Counted from the stretch's first letter, positions 8,353-17,255 are shown. The stretch is 64,000 bases of DNA from an uncultured Cellvibrio sp. (GCA_937958105.1 CALFXJ010000011.1:1-64000); one strand, 5' to 3'. Notes: a model not told the origin generated them from the sequence alone. Made by a program: numbers and translations.

Positions 8353-9981
8353 ATGAAGTACACGGGTAAAAAGTCACTCCATTCCATCCCTCTGCTGCTG
8401 TTAGCTGCAGCGATCCAGCAGGCTAATGCGACCGCGATCGCCAATCCGGATACGGCGACCATGATACAGGGCACAGGATCAATTGCCATTGATGTCCTCG
8501 CCAACGATACCTCTGACCTTGAGGACGGTACTGTACGGATCAATTACTTTGATTCGGCAACGGCAAGTTACGGTTCGGTTGTGTTCGATGAAGCAAGCAA
8601 TCAACTGGTGTACACCCCGCCCAGTGAGGACTTCGTTGGTACTGACAGCTTTTTCTATTATGCGGTCGACGACTCCGGATACGGCGGCTCGGCGATGGTA
8701 ACCATTGAGGTGAGCGAGGCAGTGGAAGAGCCGGAAGAGCCCGAAGAGCCGCAGGAACCGGAAGAACCTGAGGAGCCGGAAGAGCCGCAGGAACCTGAGC
8801 AGCCGGCGGTGGATTTTTCGTTGATGGTCGATGGCCTGCGTAACAGCTCGGTGGCTGGCATGTTGACCAATGTCTGTGCCGCGAGCGAGCTGTCGGAACA
8901 GCTTTCCCGCAATTGTGGCCAGCTTTACGCGGCGGCCGCTGAAGCGGATCTTAATCCCATCATGGCCCAGATCGCGCCGGATGAAGCATTGATCCAGAGC
9001 CGCCTGCTGGCGGAGAACAGCCGCAACAAAACCTCACGCATTTATCAAAGCATGGCGCAGATGCGCAGCGGAAGTGGTGGTGCCCTGGTCGGCATCAATA
9101 ATCATCTGCTGCCTTCCGGCGGTGCGGCCGGCGACGGCTTTGATTCACCTTGGACCCTGTTGACGTCAGTACAGCTGGAGAGCTTCGAACGCAACCAGAC
9201 CTGGCGTGAAGCAGGCTACGAGTCTGAGGCTGTAGGTGTATTGCTGGGCTTGGGGTATCGCGTTAACGGCAACCTGAACCTCGGTGCTGCGCTGGACTGG
9301 ACGGCTTATGAGGTCGACTTCGCCAACGACGGCGGTACGCTGGATTCTGACGTTGTCAGCCTGACCGGCTTCCTCTCCTGGTACAGTGGTCCGCTGACCT
9401 TTGATCTGCAGCTGGGTTATGCCACTGGCGATACAGAGGCTCAACGTATTATCCGGTTCCCCGATGTTTCTGTGGCTAACAGTGACTACGGCAGCGATCA
9501 GTTCAGCGCGAGTACCCAGTTTGAGTACGGATGGCAAAGCGGCGCCTGGTCGCTGAAGCCGTTTGTGCGCCTGGACTATCTCAACACCCAGGTGGATGCA
9601 TTTGCCGAGACTGGGGATTCTCCCTGGCTGACGTCTGCAGAGAAGCAGACCCACGAGCAGCTCAATACCAGCGTCGGTGTGGATACCAGCTATACCCTGG
9701 CGATGGACTGGGGCGTGCTGATCCCCAGCCTGCGTTTCAGCGCAGTGAATGAAGCGCATCTCGGCAACGACGACATCGCATTCAATTTGATCGACGCCGG
9801 CAGCCTGGGGAACTTCGAACTGCGCGCAGACACAGCCGACAGCCTGTTCTACCAGTGGGATGTCAGCACCGTCTTTGTTCTGCCGAACGGTGTATCCACC
9901 TTCCTGTCCGGAAGAGTGGTAAGCAGCTATGCAAACACCAGTGCGTATCAGATAACCGGCGGGATTAACTGGGAGTTTTAG
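8353..9981 (+). CDS. Short-passenger autotransporter with an Ig-like domain and Glu-Pro linker
   Basis: AGGAAA sits just before the ATG. Residues 1-27 are a Sec signal (cleavage near QQANA). Residues 30-120 resemble a cadherin/Ig-like Big_9 or VCBS module: NPDTATMIQG, DVLANDTSDLEDG, YTPPSEDFVGTDSFFYYAVD. A glutamate-proline linker (about 125-151, EEPEEPEEPQEPEEPEEPEE...) follows. Residues 270-542 form an autotransporter beta-barrel with alternating hydrophobic strands, ending in the aromatic C-terminus INWEF expected of an outer-membrane barrel. The protein probably displays one small Ig-like domain at the cell surface; with no enzymatic passenger visible, adhesion or glycan contact is a guess. 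A strong terminator follows the gene. Confidence 0.82.
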   Translation: MKYTGKKSLHSIPLLLLAAAIQQANATAIANPDTATMIQGTGSIAIDVLANDTSDLEDGTVRINYFDSATASYGSVVFDEASNQLVYTPPSEDFVGTDSFFYYAVDDSGYGGSAMVTIEVSEAVEEPEEPEEPQEPEEPEEPEEPQEPEQPAVDFSLMVDGLRNSSVAGMLTNVCAASELSEQLSRNCGQLYAAAAEADLNPIMAQIAPDEALIQSRLLAENSRNKTSRIYQSMAQMRSGSGGALVGINNHLLPSGGAAGDGFDSPWTLLTSVQLESFERNQTWREAGYESEAVGVLLGLGYRVNGNLNLGAALDWTAYEVDFANDGGTLDSDVVSLTGFLSWYSGPLTFDLQLGYATGDTEAQRIIRFPDVSVANSDYGSDQFSASTQFEYGWQSGAWSLKPFVRLDYLNTQVDAFAETGDSPWLTSAEKQTHEQLNTSVGVDTSYTLAMDWGVLIPSLRFSAVNEAHLGNDDIAFNLIDAGSLGNFELRADTADSLFYQWDVSTVFVLPNGVSTFLSGRVVSSYANTSAYQITGGINWEF

Positions 9982-10003
9982 TTCCGGGTTTTATCCGAAA
10001 ATT

Positions 10004-10041
10004 AAAAAGCCCCGGTAGCGATGTTATCGGGGCTTTTTTTA
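10004..10041 (+). terminator. Rho-independent terminator after the autotransporter gene
   Basis: AAAAAGCCCCGGTA pairs with TATCGGGGCTTTTT around a seven-base loop, one G-U pair included. A run of seven T follows. Confidence 0.9.
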
Positions 10042-10061
10042 ACAGGGTGTCTGCTTGGTTT

Positions 10062-10091
10062 GTCGGATTACGCTGCGCTAATCCGACCTAC
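10062..10091. repeat. 30-bp palindromic repeat, left arm of a long inverted pair
   Basis: The unit starts GTCGGATTACGCTGCGCTAA and ends in CTAC. Its first 26 bases are themselves palindromic (GTCGGATTA / TAATCCGAC arms). It is the exact reverse complement of bases 10181-10210. This looks like the dispersed extragenic REP/BIME-type family found in many proteobacterial genomes. A degenerate fragment (GGCTAATCCGACCG) occurs at about 33712-33725. Confidence 0.8.
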
Positions 10092-10180
10092 GGTTGCGCG
10101 ACTGTCCGGGCAGCTGCGGCTATCTATCCTTACAAAAGCTCAGGCATGTTTTCAGCAACGCGCCATATGCAGGTCGGAAT

Positions 10181-10210
10181 GTAGGTCGGATTAGCGCAGC
10201 GTAATCCGAC
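10181..10210. repeat. 30-bp palindromic repeat, right arm
   Basis: It begins GTAGGTCGGATTAGCGCAGC and is a perfect inverted copy of 10062-10091. The two arms enclose 89 bases of unremarkable sequence. The pair could fold into a large cruciform or a long RNA hairpin. No target-site duplication or transposase is visible. Confidence 0.8.
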
Positions 10211-10211
10211 G

Positions 10212-10380
10212 CTCCCCTAACTCTCTCAACTTCCCCAACTTCCCCAACTCTCCCCCAACCCCCCACCCGATCGAACTTTCCAATCATCTCCTGCTCAATC
10301 TCCTCTCTCCTGCTCCATCATCTCCCTGATTCAATCCAACCATATCCCACCATTCAATCATCCTTTCCTATATTCCCTCC
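10212..10380. other. Pyrimidine-rich, G-depleted intergenic tract
   Basis: This 169-base stretch contains only five G on the plus strand and is dominated by C, T and A in loosely repeated CTCC, CCAAC and ATCATC words. No open frame, promoter or hairpin stands out. It fills the space between the palindromic repeat and the terminator of the minus-strand di-haem gene. Confidence 0.7.
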
Positions 10381-10402
10381 CTACAAACGACACGCACAAA
10401 AA

Positions 10403-10426
10403 AGCCCGGGCATTGCTGTCCGGGCT
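10403..10426 (-). terminator. Rho-independent terminator of the di-haem oxidoreductase gene
   Basis: AGCCCGG (10403-10409) pairs with CCGGGCT (10420-10426). Read on the minus strand, the stem is followed by a T-run (AAAAAA at 10398-10403 on the plus strand). Confidence 0.85.
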
Positions 10427-10468
10427 AAAGGAGTTGTGGAAGGCGCCTCTACACCTTCGCACGAGGAG

Positions 10469-13249
10469 TTACAGGGATTCGAGGAAGCGCAGTACGTCTT
10501 GTTTCTGTGAGCTGGTGAGGGCCTGGTAAGCATTTTTGGACGCTTCGCCTTCGCCGCCGTGCCACAGGATGGCTTCTTCAATGGTTCTTGCACGACCATC
10601 GTGCAGGTAGCTGTGCACGGGTGTGCATACCTGCTGGCCCTGACCGGCATTGGTTACACCGCCGGTAACGCAGGCCGACAGGCCCAGGCCCCACAGGGGT
10701 GCGGTACGCCACTCAGAACCAGAGGCTTCGCCTTCACCCAGATTGTCAGCCAGTCCCGGACCCATGTCGTGCAACAGCAGGTCAGTGTAGGGATAGATGG
10801 TCTGGTTGCGCAGCTCGGCCAGCGGGTGGTGCGGGCTGGTCTGGTGCGACGGGGTATGACAGCCCGCGCAGCCAATGTTGCTGAACTGGGCTTTACCGCG
10901 TTGCACCGCTGCATCGTTGATGTTGCGTTGAGGACGCACGCCCAGCAACGAGTTGTACTTCACCAGATTATTCAGGTGGGTATCGCTCAGTTCTACGCCG
11001 CTGGGGCCGCAGTCGGTCTGGGCTGAACCGCAATCCGGATTAGGCAGGACTGAAGTGCGCACACCCATGTCGAAGTTCAGCGCGCTGGCGACTTGGTGCT
11101 TAACGCTGCTGGTGCCTGCCTTGTAGCCGAAGCGGCCCAGGCGGGTTTGACCGGTCACAGGATCAATCACACGGTTGGCGCGGCCGGAGATGCCATCACC
11201 GTTGGCATCATTCGGATCTTCGTTGGCCAGGATGGACGATTCAGGGATGGCCTCCAGCAGTCCCATACCGACGAGCGACGGTGCAATACGGGCGGAGAAG
11301 CGCGGGGGCTGCACACCACTGAACTGATAACTGGGACGGCGCAGGCTGCCTTCGCTGATCCAGCTTTGCAGCGATACCACGCCTTCGCTGGCAGCACCGC
11401 CGGAAGACTTCGGCTGCAGCGTGCGGCCCAGTTGCGGATGCGGATTACCATTGGCATCGCCCACCTTGAACACCCACTTATCCAGCGGCTCGCCCAGGTT
11501 GGCAGGTGCCGCTCGGCCGTTGCGTACGTGACATCCGGTACAGCGATCATTCACATAATGCGGACCGGCTTTGCCTGGCATACCTTCGAACACACCGTTT
11601 TCCGCGTGCTCGTCATGTTGCCCATCGACAAAGGAGGTGTGATGCACGCGACGGCCCAGCACGAAGGGCTGGCCATTGTCGTAACCCAGATTAGTGGCCA
11701 TCTGCAGGTAGTGGTTATCCGGTTCGTTAGAGTGATCGTAGGGCAGGGTAGTACCGCCGCCTAACCAGGCCGATTCCGGAATCTTGACCGAGTCTTTGGT
11801 ACCGCCACCAAACATCGGAGTATTGAAGGTGCCGGGCAGGATGTCCCAGGGCACGATACCTTCACCCACAATGTACAGGTAGGTGGTGCCGTAGTATGGC
11901 GCACGGCCTTGCGGTACGCTCGGATCGAGGAACTGGCTCAGTTCAAACTCCAGCTTGTCGCCTTTGCGAATAGGCTGGCCGGTACGGCAGTTATGGGTTC
12001 TTTCTTTGTAGTAGTTCAGGTCATCAACCACCACCATGGTGCCGTTATCACAGTACTCAGCCACGGTGCCGATGCCGCGATAGAACCAGCGGTTTTCCGC
12101 TTCGGTATCATTCAGGCGCCATTGGGTTCTGACGTTCATGCGGATGCTGGCGGTGTCATCCGGGAACTGGGTTTCGATGATCTCAATAGAGGCGGTGCGA
12201 TGCTCCCAGTAGAAGCTCAGCCAGTGATCGTAGGCCTGGAAGTGGCTTTCTTTCGCGTGACGGTCACGGGCGCGGTCGGCGATGCGGGTAATCAGCTGGT
12301 TGCCCTGCTGCACCTTAATGGCCGGCTCCAGCGGGGTGGAACTGTTATACAGCGGCACAATGTTACCCAGCGCTACGCTGCTGGATGAGCCGGCAGAAGA
12401 TGAGGTCGGCGTGCTGCTGGGAGTACTGCTGGCGGGAGCGCTGGACGATGAGCTGCTGCTGGACGAGGAGGAAGGTGCGCTGCCCAGGGTGTAGGTCTGC
12501 CAGGAAGTCGTATTGCCGACACCGTTGGTGATGATAGTGAAGCTCACGGTCACCGTGGCTCCGGCGGGCAGGCTGGTGATGTCATAGGTCCAGGTGCCGT
12601 TGCTCTGGGTCATGCGCATGTTCTGCTGCGGACCACCATTAACGGTGAAATGGATGTCCACGACATTGCCCGCGGTGACGGTCGCCCGCAGTGTATTGCT
12701 GTTGAGGGTCGTCACGCAGCCCAGGTTACAGCCGCCGGATGGGCTGGATGAGGAGCTGGACGAGGGTGCGGCCGGGCCAAATACGCGGAATTCGTAGATA
12801 GAATAACCCCAGTTGTTGCCGGCACTGCGGTGCGTGCCGTGCATACGCACCCAGCGGTAGCTGCCACTGACATCGTGGCTGTCAGTGCGCTCACCGAAGG
12901 TGCCATTGGGCGAGATCGCCAATGTGGTCCAGTCGATGTTGTTGTTGGAACCCTGGATCAGGTAATACTCCGCGTTAGCGGCCTCCCACAGGATTTCCAC
13001 CCGGGCCAGGTTTTTGGATGATCCCAGGTCGACCGTAAGCCAGGAAGGATCCACGCCGTGGGCTGATTCCCAGCGGGTACTGGGATTGCCGTCGGTGGCG
13101 TAGCTGCCCGGCTGGAGGTTGGTGCTGCCGGAGGCAGGGGCGTTCAGGGCAAGATTTGTCTGTGCATTAACGCTGGCGCAGGCAAACAGGAGGAGCAAAT
13201 AAAAGGCACGGTTGCCTAGTCTCTTTAGACACATCTGAGGTTTCCTCAT
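10469..13249 (-). CDS. Secreted fusion: discoidin-like module, glucan-binding module, di-haem oxidoreductase
   Basis: The 926-residue product has a Sec signal (cleavage after ASVNA). Residues 33-157 are an F5/8-type-C (CBM32-like) module: ALNAPASGS, DGNPSTRWES, WLTVDLG, EFRVFG. A short Ser linker (163-169) leads to a second beta-sandwich (174-255, VDIHFTVNGGPQQNMRM...WTYDITSLPAG) that resembles CBM56, a beta-1,3-glucan binder. A longer Ser/Thr/Pro linker (258-292) precedes a 630-residue di-haem oxidoreductase domain (DHOR/DUF1111, MauG-related). That domain has haem sites CTGCH (570-574) and CAGCH (794-798), HDMGPGLAD and the terminal motif LHDGRARTIEEAILWHGGE. It is divergent from the GH81 gene, and part of the glucan-locus element lies upstream. 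I infer a c-type cytochrome tethered to beta-glucan outside the cell, acting on a glucan-derived substrate or as a redox partner. The reaction is unknown. Confidence 0.87.
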   Translation of the reverse strand: MRKPQMCLKRLGNRAFYLLLLFACASVNAQTNLALNAPASGSTNLQPGSYATDGNPSTRWESAHGVDPSWLTVDLGSSKNLARVEILWEAANAEYYLIQGSNNNIDWTTLAISPNGTFGERTDSHDVSGSYRWVRMHGTHRSAGNNWGYSIYEFRVFGPAAPSSSSSSSPSGGCNLGCVTTLNSNTLRATVTAGNVVDIHFTVNGGPQQNMRMTQSNGTWTYDITSLPAGATVTVSFTIITNGVGNTTSWQTYTLGSAPSSSSSSSSSSSAPASSTPSSTPTSSSAGSSSSVALGNIVPLYNSSTPLEPAIKVQQGNQLITRIADRARDRHAKESHFQAYDHWLSFYWEHRTASIEIIETQFPDDTASIRMNVRTQWRLNDTEAENRWFYRGIGTVAEYCDNGTMVVVDDLNYYKERTHNCRTGQPIRKGDKLEFELSQFLDPSVPQGRAPYYGTTYLYIVGEGIVPWDILPGTFNTPMFGGGTKDSVKIPESAWLGGGTTLPYDHSNEPDNHYLQMATNLGYDNGQPFVLGRRVHHTSFVDGQHDEHAENGVFEGMPGKAGPHYVNDRCTGCHVRNGRAAPANLGEPLDKWVFKVGDANGNPHPQLGRTLQPKSSGGAASEGVVSLQSWISEGSLRRPSYQFSGVQPPRFSARIAPSLVGMGLLEAIPESSILANEDPNDANGDGISGRANRVIDPVTGQTRLGRFGYKAGTSSVKHQVASALNFDMGVRTSVLPNPDCGSAQTDCGPSGVELSDTHLNNLVKYNSLLGVRPQRNINDAAVQRGKAQFSNIGCAGCHTPSHQTSPHHPLAELRNQTIYPYTDLLLHDMGPGLADNLGEGEASGSEWRTAPLWGLGLSACVTGGVTNAGQGQQVCTPVHSYLHDGRARTIEEAILWHGGEGEASKNAYQALTSSQKQDVLRFLESL

Positions 13250-13459
13250 TTGTTAGACATTATTATTTCGAGTTGCCCGACGACCGAAGCATGTCGGGGT
13301 GCGTACGTAGATCGCGTCCAGGCGTATTTACCTCTTATCACCAGCTTCACTGCTGTGCCCGTCGCTTAACTCTGGGCCTCGCCAAAACATCCCAGGCGAG
13401 GATAAACCGATGGGAGTTACATCCACTCCTGACGCTAGCCTAACGGTCAAAAAATGCGT

Positions 13460-13469
13460 CGTCGTCCCA
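13460..13469 (-). promoter_or_regulatory. Core of the glucan-locus element, facing the di-haem fusion gene
   Basis: On the minus strand this reads TGGGACGACG, identical to the right-hand core of the elements upstream of the GH81 and receptor genes. It is about 210 bases upstream of the di-haem gene start. The left parts (AAAGTGAGA and CATGTTG) are not recognisable at the right spacing, so this is a half-element only. Confidence 0.5.
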
Positions 13470-13600
13470 CTAGGCTCTTTAGGTAAAGTGGACTCTGTGA
13501 AGAAGGGGGAGGACCCCTGCGGGCAGGTCTGAAGATCGGATATTCGGGCAAAGCCACGTCAGGCTTGAGGAAGAGCCTGCTTCCCGCCTTTTTTCAGCGA

Positions 13601-13647
13601 AAAGTGAGACAACCCATGTTGCAGGAAAACGCCAATATGGGACGACG
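13601..13647 (+). promoter_or_regulatory. Glucan-locus element A, upstream of the GH81 gene
   Basis: Three blocks line up with elements at 17516 and 28218: AAAGTGAGA (13601-13609), CATGTTG (13615-13621) and TGGGACGACG (13638-13647). Exactly 16 bases separate the last two blocks. The element ends about 125 bases before the GH81 start. The first block and the (A)AAGTGGGA-like third block act as a 33-base direct repeat, a layout typical of AraC-family sites. Confidence 0.65.
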
Positions 13648-13772
13648 TCAAATCACACACCGATAAAAATAGTTCATCAGACAACAAGACGATGAAGTGT
13701 TCGGGCAGGATGGTCCGGGGCTTGTCCGATTGTCCCCATAATTAATAACGCATAACAATCAGAGTGCGTGTT

Positions 13773-16244
13773 GTGATAAAGACTCGACTGATCTTTCTGG
13801 TGGCCATACTGGGGGTTACCCAGGCCTGCCAATCCGTCTTCACGCCCTACGGGGCGGGTAACATCAGCCACGTCATCAACCCGGCCAGTTACCGCTGTGA
13901 TAACAACCAGATCCTGAATGCCGGAGTGGTGGAACCCAAAGTGACGGACTGCCACAGCCCGGTGCGGCTGAAGCCTCAGCGGGTTGGCCCGGCGGCGGAT
14001 AAGCCCGCCATGACCCATCGCTGGTGGGGTTCCGTGCCCTTCCATGGTGAGATGGCCATCGACAACCCCAACCATGCGGGTTACATCACCCCGGACCCCA
14101 TCACGGCCCGCATCAGTGAGCGCGGCGCGCGCATCCTGGGCATCCCCAACGGCCTGCGCGCCGGAGAAAAAGAATATACCTACCGCATTCCTGAACCTTA
14201 TCGGGAAGTCTTTGACGGTATTGCCGTGGGTCATTCCGCTCATTCGTCGCTTGAAGCCTACGCCAAGGATTACAGTGACGGATCGGTTACCGTGGAGTGG
14301 CACAGTGAAGCCGGGCCGGCAATGGAAGCCACCTTTGTCCACGGCTCTCCCTATGTGTTCTTCCGGGTTCAACAGGGAGAGCTGGTAATACGCACCCATG
14401 AAGGTGACGGGGCGGAGCGGGGTATCTTCCACCACGACGATACCAGCCTGGGCCTCTGGACCGAGGCGGCCGGCAACCGTAACTACTACCTTCTGGTGGG
14501 CCCGGATGTCACCCGCTTTGAAGATCTGCACAGCGCCCGTATCCGTGTAGATAACCTCAGCAAACGACTCACCGTCGCGCTGCTGCCCCAGACTGACGGC
14601 CAGCCGGAACCGGCCATGATCAGGACTTTCGCGGAGTATGCGAAATACCCGATTGATGAAGTCCGGATTGACTACACCGTCGATCCCGCCGACCAGGGAG
14701 TCACAATTACTCATCAGTACCGCTTTAATGGAGATTCGGTCACTACTCTGGCAGGGATGCTGCCTTTACATTGGAAAAACTCTGCCCAGGCGACCACGGG
14801 CTACCAGGTTCGCAGTGCGCGGGGGCTGACTCGGTATGCCGCCACCGATCGATTTTCTTACACTCTGCCCTTCGTGGGGGTGCTGCCGTTCTTTCCCGGG
14901 CACATCGGGGATTATGACGAAGCCCGGTTGCAGGAACTGATCCGGGAGTTTGTCAGCCGGGACCCGGCTACCTGGAACCCGCATACCGATACCTATTGGT
15001 CGGGAAAGATGCTCGGCAAGGTGGCGGAGCTGGCCGCCATCGCCCGTGACCACGGTATGGTGGCTGAGGCGGACCGGCTGGTCGACTGGCTCAAGGCGGA
15101 GTTGCAGGACTGGTTCCACGCCGACACCAGCGGCAGCCTCGATACCAGCAAGTACTTTGTCTACGACAGTGACTGGCATACCTTGCTGGGCTTTGACGAA
15201 TCCTTCTGGGCCCATCAGCAGCTCAATGATCACCACTTTCATTACGGCTATTTTGTCCGTGCTGCTGCGGAGATATGCCGGGTGGACGCCGCCTGGTGCA
15301 GCGCCCGGCAATACGGTCCCATGGTGGAACTGCTGATCCGCGATTACGCTGGCGGGCGAGACGATCCGCTGTTTCCCTATCTGCGCAACTTCGACCCGGC
15401 CTACGGATTTTCCTGGGCTTCCGGTAATGCCAATTTTCTGCTGGGCAACAACAACGAATCCACCTCTGAGGCAGCCAATGCCTATGGCGCCATCATCCTC
15501 TACGGCCTGATTACCGGGCAGCAGGACCTGGTGGAGCGGGGCATATACCTGCATGCCTCCTCGACTGCCAGCTATTGGGAATACTGGAACAACATTGACC
15601 GCTATCGGCAAAAAGACAGCGACTACGATAACTTTCCGCCGGACTACACTAAGCCGACTACCTCCATCATCTGGGGTAATGGCCACGTGTTTACCACCTG
15701 GTTCAGCGAAGCCTACGCCCACATCCTCGGTATTCAGGGGTTGCCGCTGAGCCCGCTGGTGCTGCACATCGGCCAGTATGCGGATTATCTGGAAGCGTAT
15801 GTAAAGCTGGGGCTGTCAGAATCGACCAATGGCAAACCATCCGGGTTGCCGGCCAATCAATGGCCGGATGTATGGTGGAACATCTGGGCCATGACCAATG
15901 GTGAGGCTGCCGCTGCCGACTTCGCCAGCCGTCGCTTTGACTACCAGCCGGAAGATGGCGAGACCAAAGCTCACACCTATCACTGGATTCACACCTTTAA
16001 GGCGCTGGGGCATCTCGCAACCGGAACCGGGGCTCTCACGGCCTCCAGCCCTGCAGCCGTCGCTTTTGACCGTGCAGGAGTAAGGACTTACATCGCCTAT
16101 AACTACGCGTGTGCAACCACCTACGTCACCTTTTCTGATGGCATGGCACTGGCTGTTCCCCCTGGCACCTACCGGGTAAAGACCAATAAAGACGCCCCGG
16201 ATCCGGCGCCTGAATCAATGCCTTGTGCCAAGGGCTCCCCCTGA
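13773..16244 (+). CDS. GH81 endo-beta-1,3-glucanase
   Basis: The product is about 823 residues. No ATG is available; GTG codons at 13764 and 13773 both fit, and I prefer 13773 because CAGAG lies 8 bases upstream. A hydrophobic export signal follows, ending near VTQAC, which could be a weak lipobox. GH81 hallmarks are plain: SDWHTLLGFDESFWAHQQLN, DHHFHYGYFVRAA, LLGNNNESTSEAANAYGAII and IIWGNGHVFTTWFSEAYAH. Glu562 and Glu566 in NNNESTSEA lie where the family has its catalytic acids. The enzyme cuts internal beta-1,3 bonds of laminarin or curdlan by inversion. There is no carbohydrate-binding module. A binding-protein gene follows 85 bases downstream, probably in the same transcript. Confidence 0.92.
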   Translation: MIKTRLIFLVAILGVTQACQSVFTPYGAGNISHVINPASYRCDNNQILNAGVVEPKVTDCHSPVRLKPQRVGPAADKPAMTHRWWGSVPFHGEMAIDNPNHAGYITPDPITARISERGARILGIPNGLRAGEKEYTYRIPEPYREVFDGIAVGHSAHSSLEAYAKDYSDGSVTVEWHSEAGPAMEATFVHGSPYVFFRVQQGELVIRTHEGDGAERGIFHHDDTSLGLWTEAAGNRNYYLLVGPDVTRFEDLHSARIRVDNLSKRLTVALLPQTDGQPEPAMIRTFAEYAKYPIDEVRIDYTVDPADQGVTITHQYRFNGDSVTTLAGMLPLHWKNSAQATTGYQVRSARGLTRYAATDRFSYTLPFVGVLPFFPGHIGDYDEARLQELIREFVSRDPATWNPHTDTYWSGKMLGKVAELAAIARDHGMVAEADRLVDWLKAELQDWFHADTSGSLDTSKYFVYDSDWHTLLGFDESFWAHQQLNDHHFHYGYFVRAAAEICRVDAAWCSARQYGPMVELLIRDYAGGRDDPLFPYLRNFDPAYGFSWASGNANFLLGNNNESTSEAANAYGAIILYGLITGQQDLVERGIYLHASSTASYWEYWNNIDRYRQKDSDYDNFPPDYTKPTTSIIWGNGHVFTTWFSEAYAHILGIQGLPLSPLVLHIGQYADYLEAYVKLGLSESTNGKPSGLPANQWPDVWWNIWAMTNGEAAAADFASRRFDYQPEDGETKAHTYHWIHTFKALGHLATGTGALTASSPAAVAFDRAGVRTYIAYNYACATTYVTFSDGMALAVPPGTYRVKTNKDAPDPAPESMPCAKGSP

Positions 16245-16329
16245 TATGCCGTATTACTCGATCAACTGAACAAACCAGGCCCCATCCAGACGGGGCACAA
16301 CCAATAAGAAGTATGGTGAGAGGAAGACC

Positions 16330-17220
16330 ATGAAAATCCGCCCCCTGCACATTATCTGCATCCTGCTGATCTGTTCGCCGCTGTTGTTTTTGTGGCATTA
16401 CACCAGCTCGAACCCGCAGGTAACCACGATTAAATTCTGGAACGGCAACAAGACCACGTCCCGCCAGGCTTATGAACGGGATGTGCTGGCTGCTGCGCTG
16501 GAAGTGACCCGCAAGGGCTACGGCGAAATCCCGGTGATTGAAGATCTCACGGACTATCCAGACCCGGCGGATGAAGCGGCCATCTTCCGTACCAAAGGTG
16601 TCGATGTCTTTGGGACCGTAGCCGGTAACCCCAAGCTGGCAGGCGAAGAAAAGATCATCGTGCCTCATCCAATGATGAAAGGATTGCTGGGGTATCGCCT
16701 GTTGATAACCCGCGCGGCTGACCGAGACACCTTTGCCGGCATAACATCCGCGGCCGAACTGCAGCAGCAGCGTCAGGGGATTCCGCTGGGTTGGGCAGAC
16801 GCTGCCTTGTTTCGCCACAACGGCTACCTGGTGGTGGAACAGGGGACGTTTGATGATTTATTTACGCGTCTGCGCGACAAGCAGTTTGATTACGTCTCCT
16901 TCGGTGCAAACGAGGTCGAAAGCGTATTTCGGGAACGCGCGGCTGGCGTGGGCGAGCTGCAGACTAACGACACCCTGCTCATCTATTACCCATTTCCATT
17001 GGTGTTTTACGTAAATCCGGAAAACACGCAGCTGGCCCGGCGGCTCAGTCAGGGAATGCAGATCATCACCCGCAATGGCCAGCTCGACGAGATCTTCCGC
17101 CATCACTACGGCGATCTGGTGGAGCGTCTGCAGTTGAAAGATCGCCAGCTCATCCCCCTCACTAACCCCCTGCTTCCCCCTGAGCTGATCAATTTCCATC
17201 CGGATTTGCTGGCTGATTAA
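16330..17220 (+). CDS. Periplasmic solute-binding protein, type 2 (SBP_bac_3-like)
   Basis: GAGAGGAAGACC precedes the ATG. The 296-residue product has an N-terminal hydrophobic segment (residues 6-23, HIICILLICSPLLFLW) that is either a signal or a membrane anchor. The rest has the two-lobed type 2 binding-protein pattern: FWNGNKTTSRQAYERDVLAAAL, GYRLLITRAADRD, LRDKQFDYVSFGANEVESVF and YYPFPLVFYVNPEN, then a C-terminal helix EIFRHHYGDLVERL. No ABC permease lies nearby. Orphan proteins of this kind are common beside TonB-dependent receptors and may hold an imported sugar or act in sensing. Its position between GH81 and the receptor suggests it handles beta-glucan oligosaccharides, which is inference. 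Confidence 0.75.
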   Translation: MKIRPLHIICILLICSPLLFLWHYTSSNPQVTTIKFWNGNKTTSRQAYERDVLAAALEVTRKGYGEIPVIEDLTDYPDPADEAAIFRTKGVDVFGTVAGNPKLAGEEKIIVPHPMMKGLLGYRLLITRAADRDTFAGITSAAELQQQRQGIPLGWADAALFRHNGYLVVEQGTFDDLFTRLRDKQFDYVSFGANEVESVFRERAAGVGELQTNDTLLIYYPFPLVFYVNPENTQLARRLSQGMQIITRNGQLDEIFRHHYGDLVERLQLKDRQLIPLTNPLLPPELINFHPDLLAD

Positions 17221-17233
17221 CGCAGGTCTAACC

Positions 17234-17255
17234 CGGGCGCGAAACGCGCCCGTTT
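17234..17255 (+). terminator. Hairpin terminator after the binding-protein gene
   Basis: CGGGCGCG (17234-17241) pairs with CGCGCCCG (17245-17252) around AAA and is followed by TTT. The T-run is short. Confidence 0.65.

Noticed and set aside
8730..8805. Possible tandem DNA repeat or CRISPR-like array
   Set aside because: The repetition encodes the Glu-Pro linker of the autotransporter; units are 3-9 bases and in frame.
12420..12480. Serine-codon repeats as a mobile or CRISPR repeat
   Set aside because: They encode the poly-Ser linker of the di-haem fusion, a usual feature of secreted enzymes in this group.
13677..14714. 345-codon minus-strand frame across the GH81 gene
   Set aside because: GH81 motifs on the plus strand are unambiguous; the antisense frame follows from GC-rich codon use.
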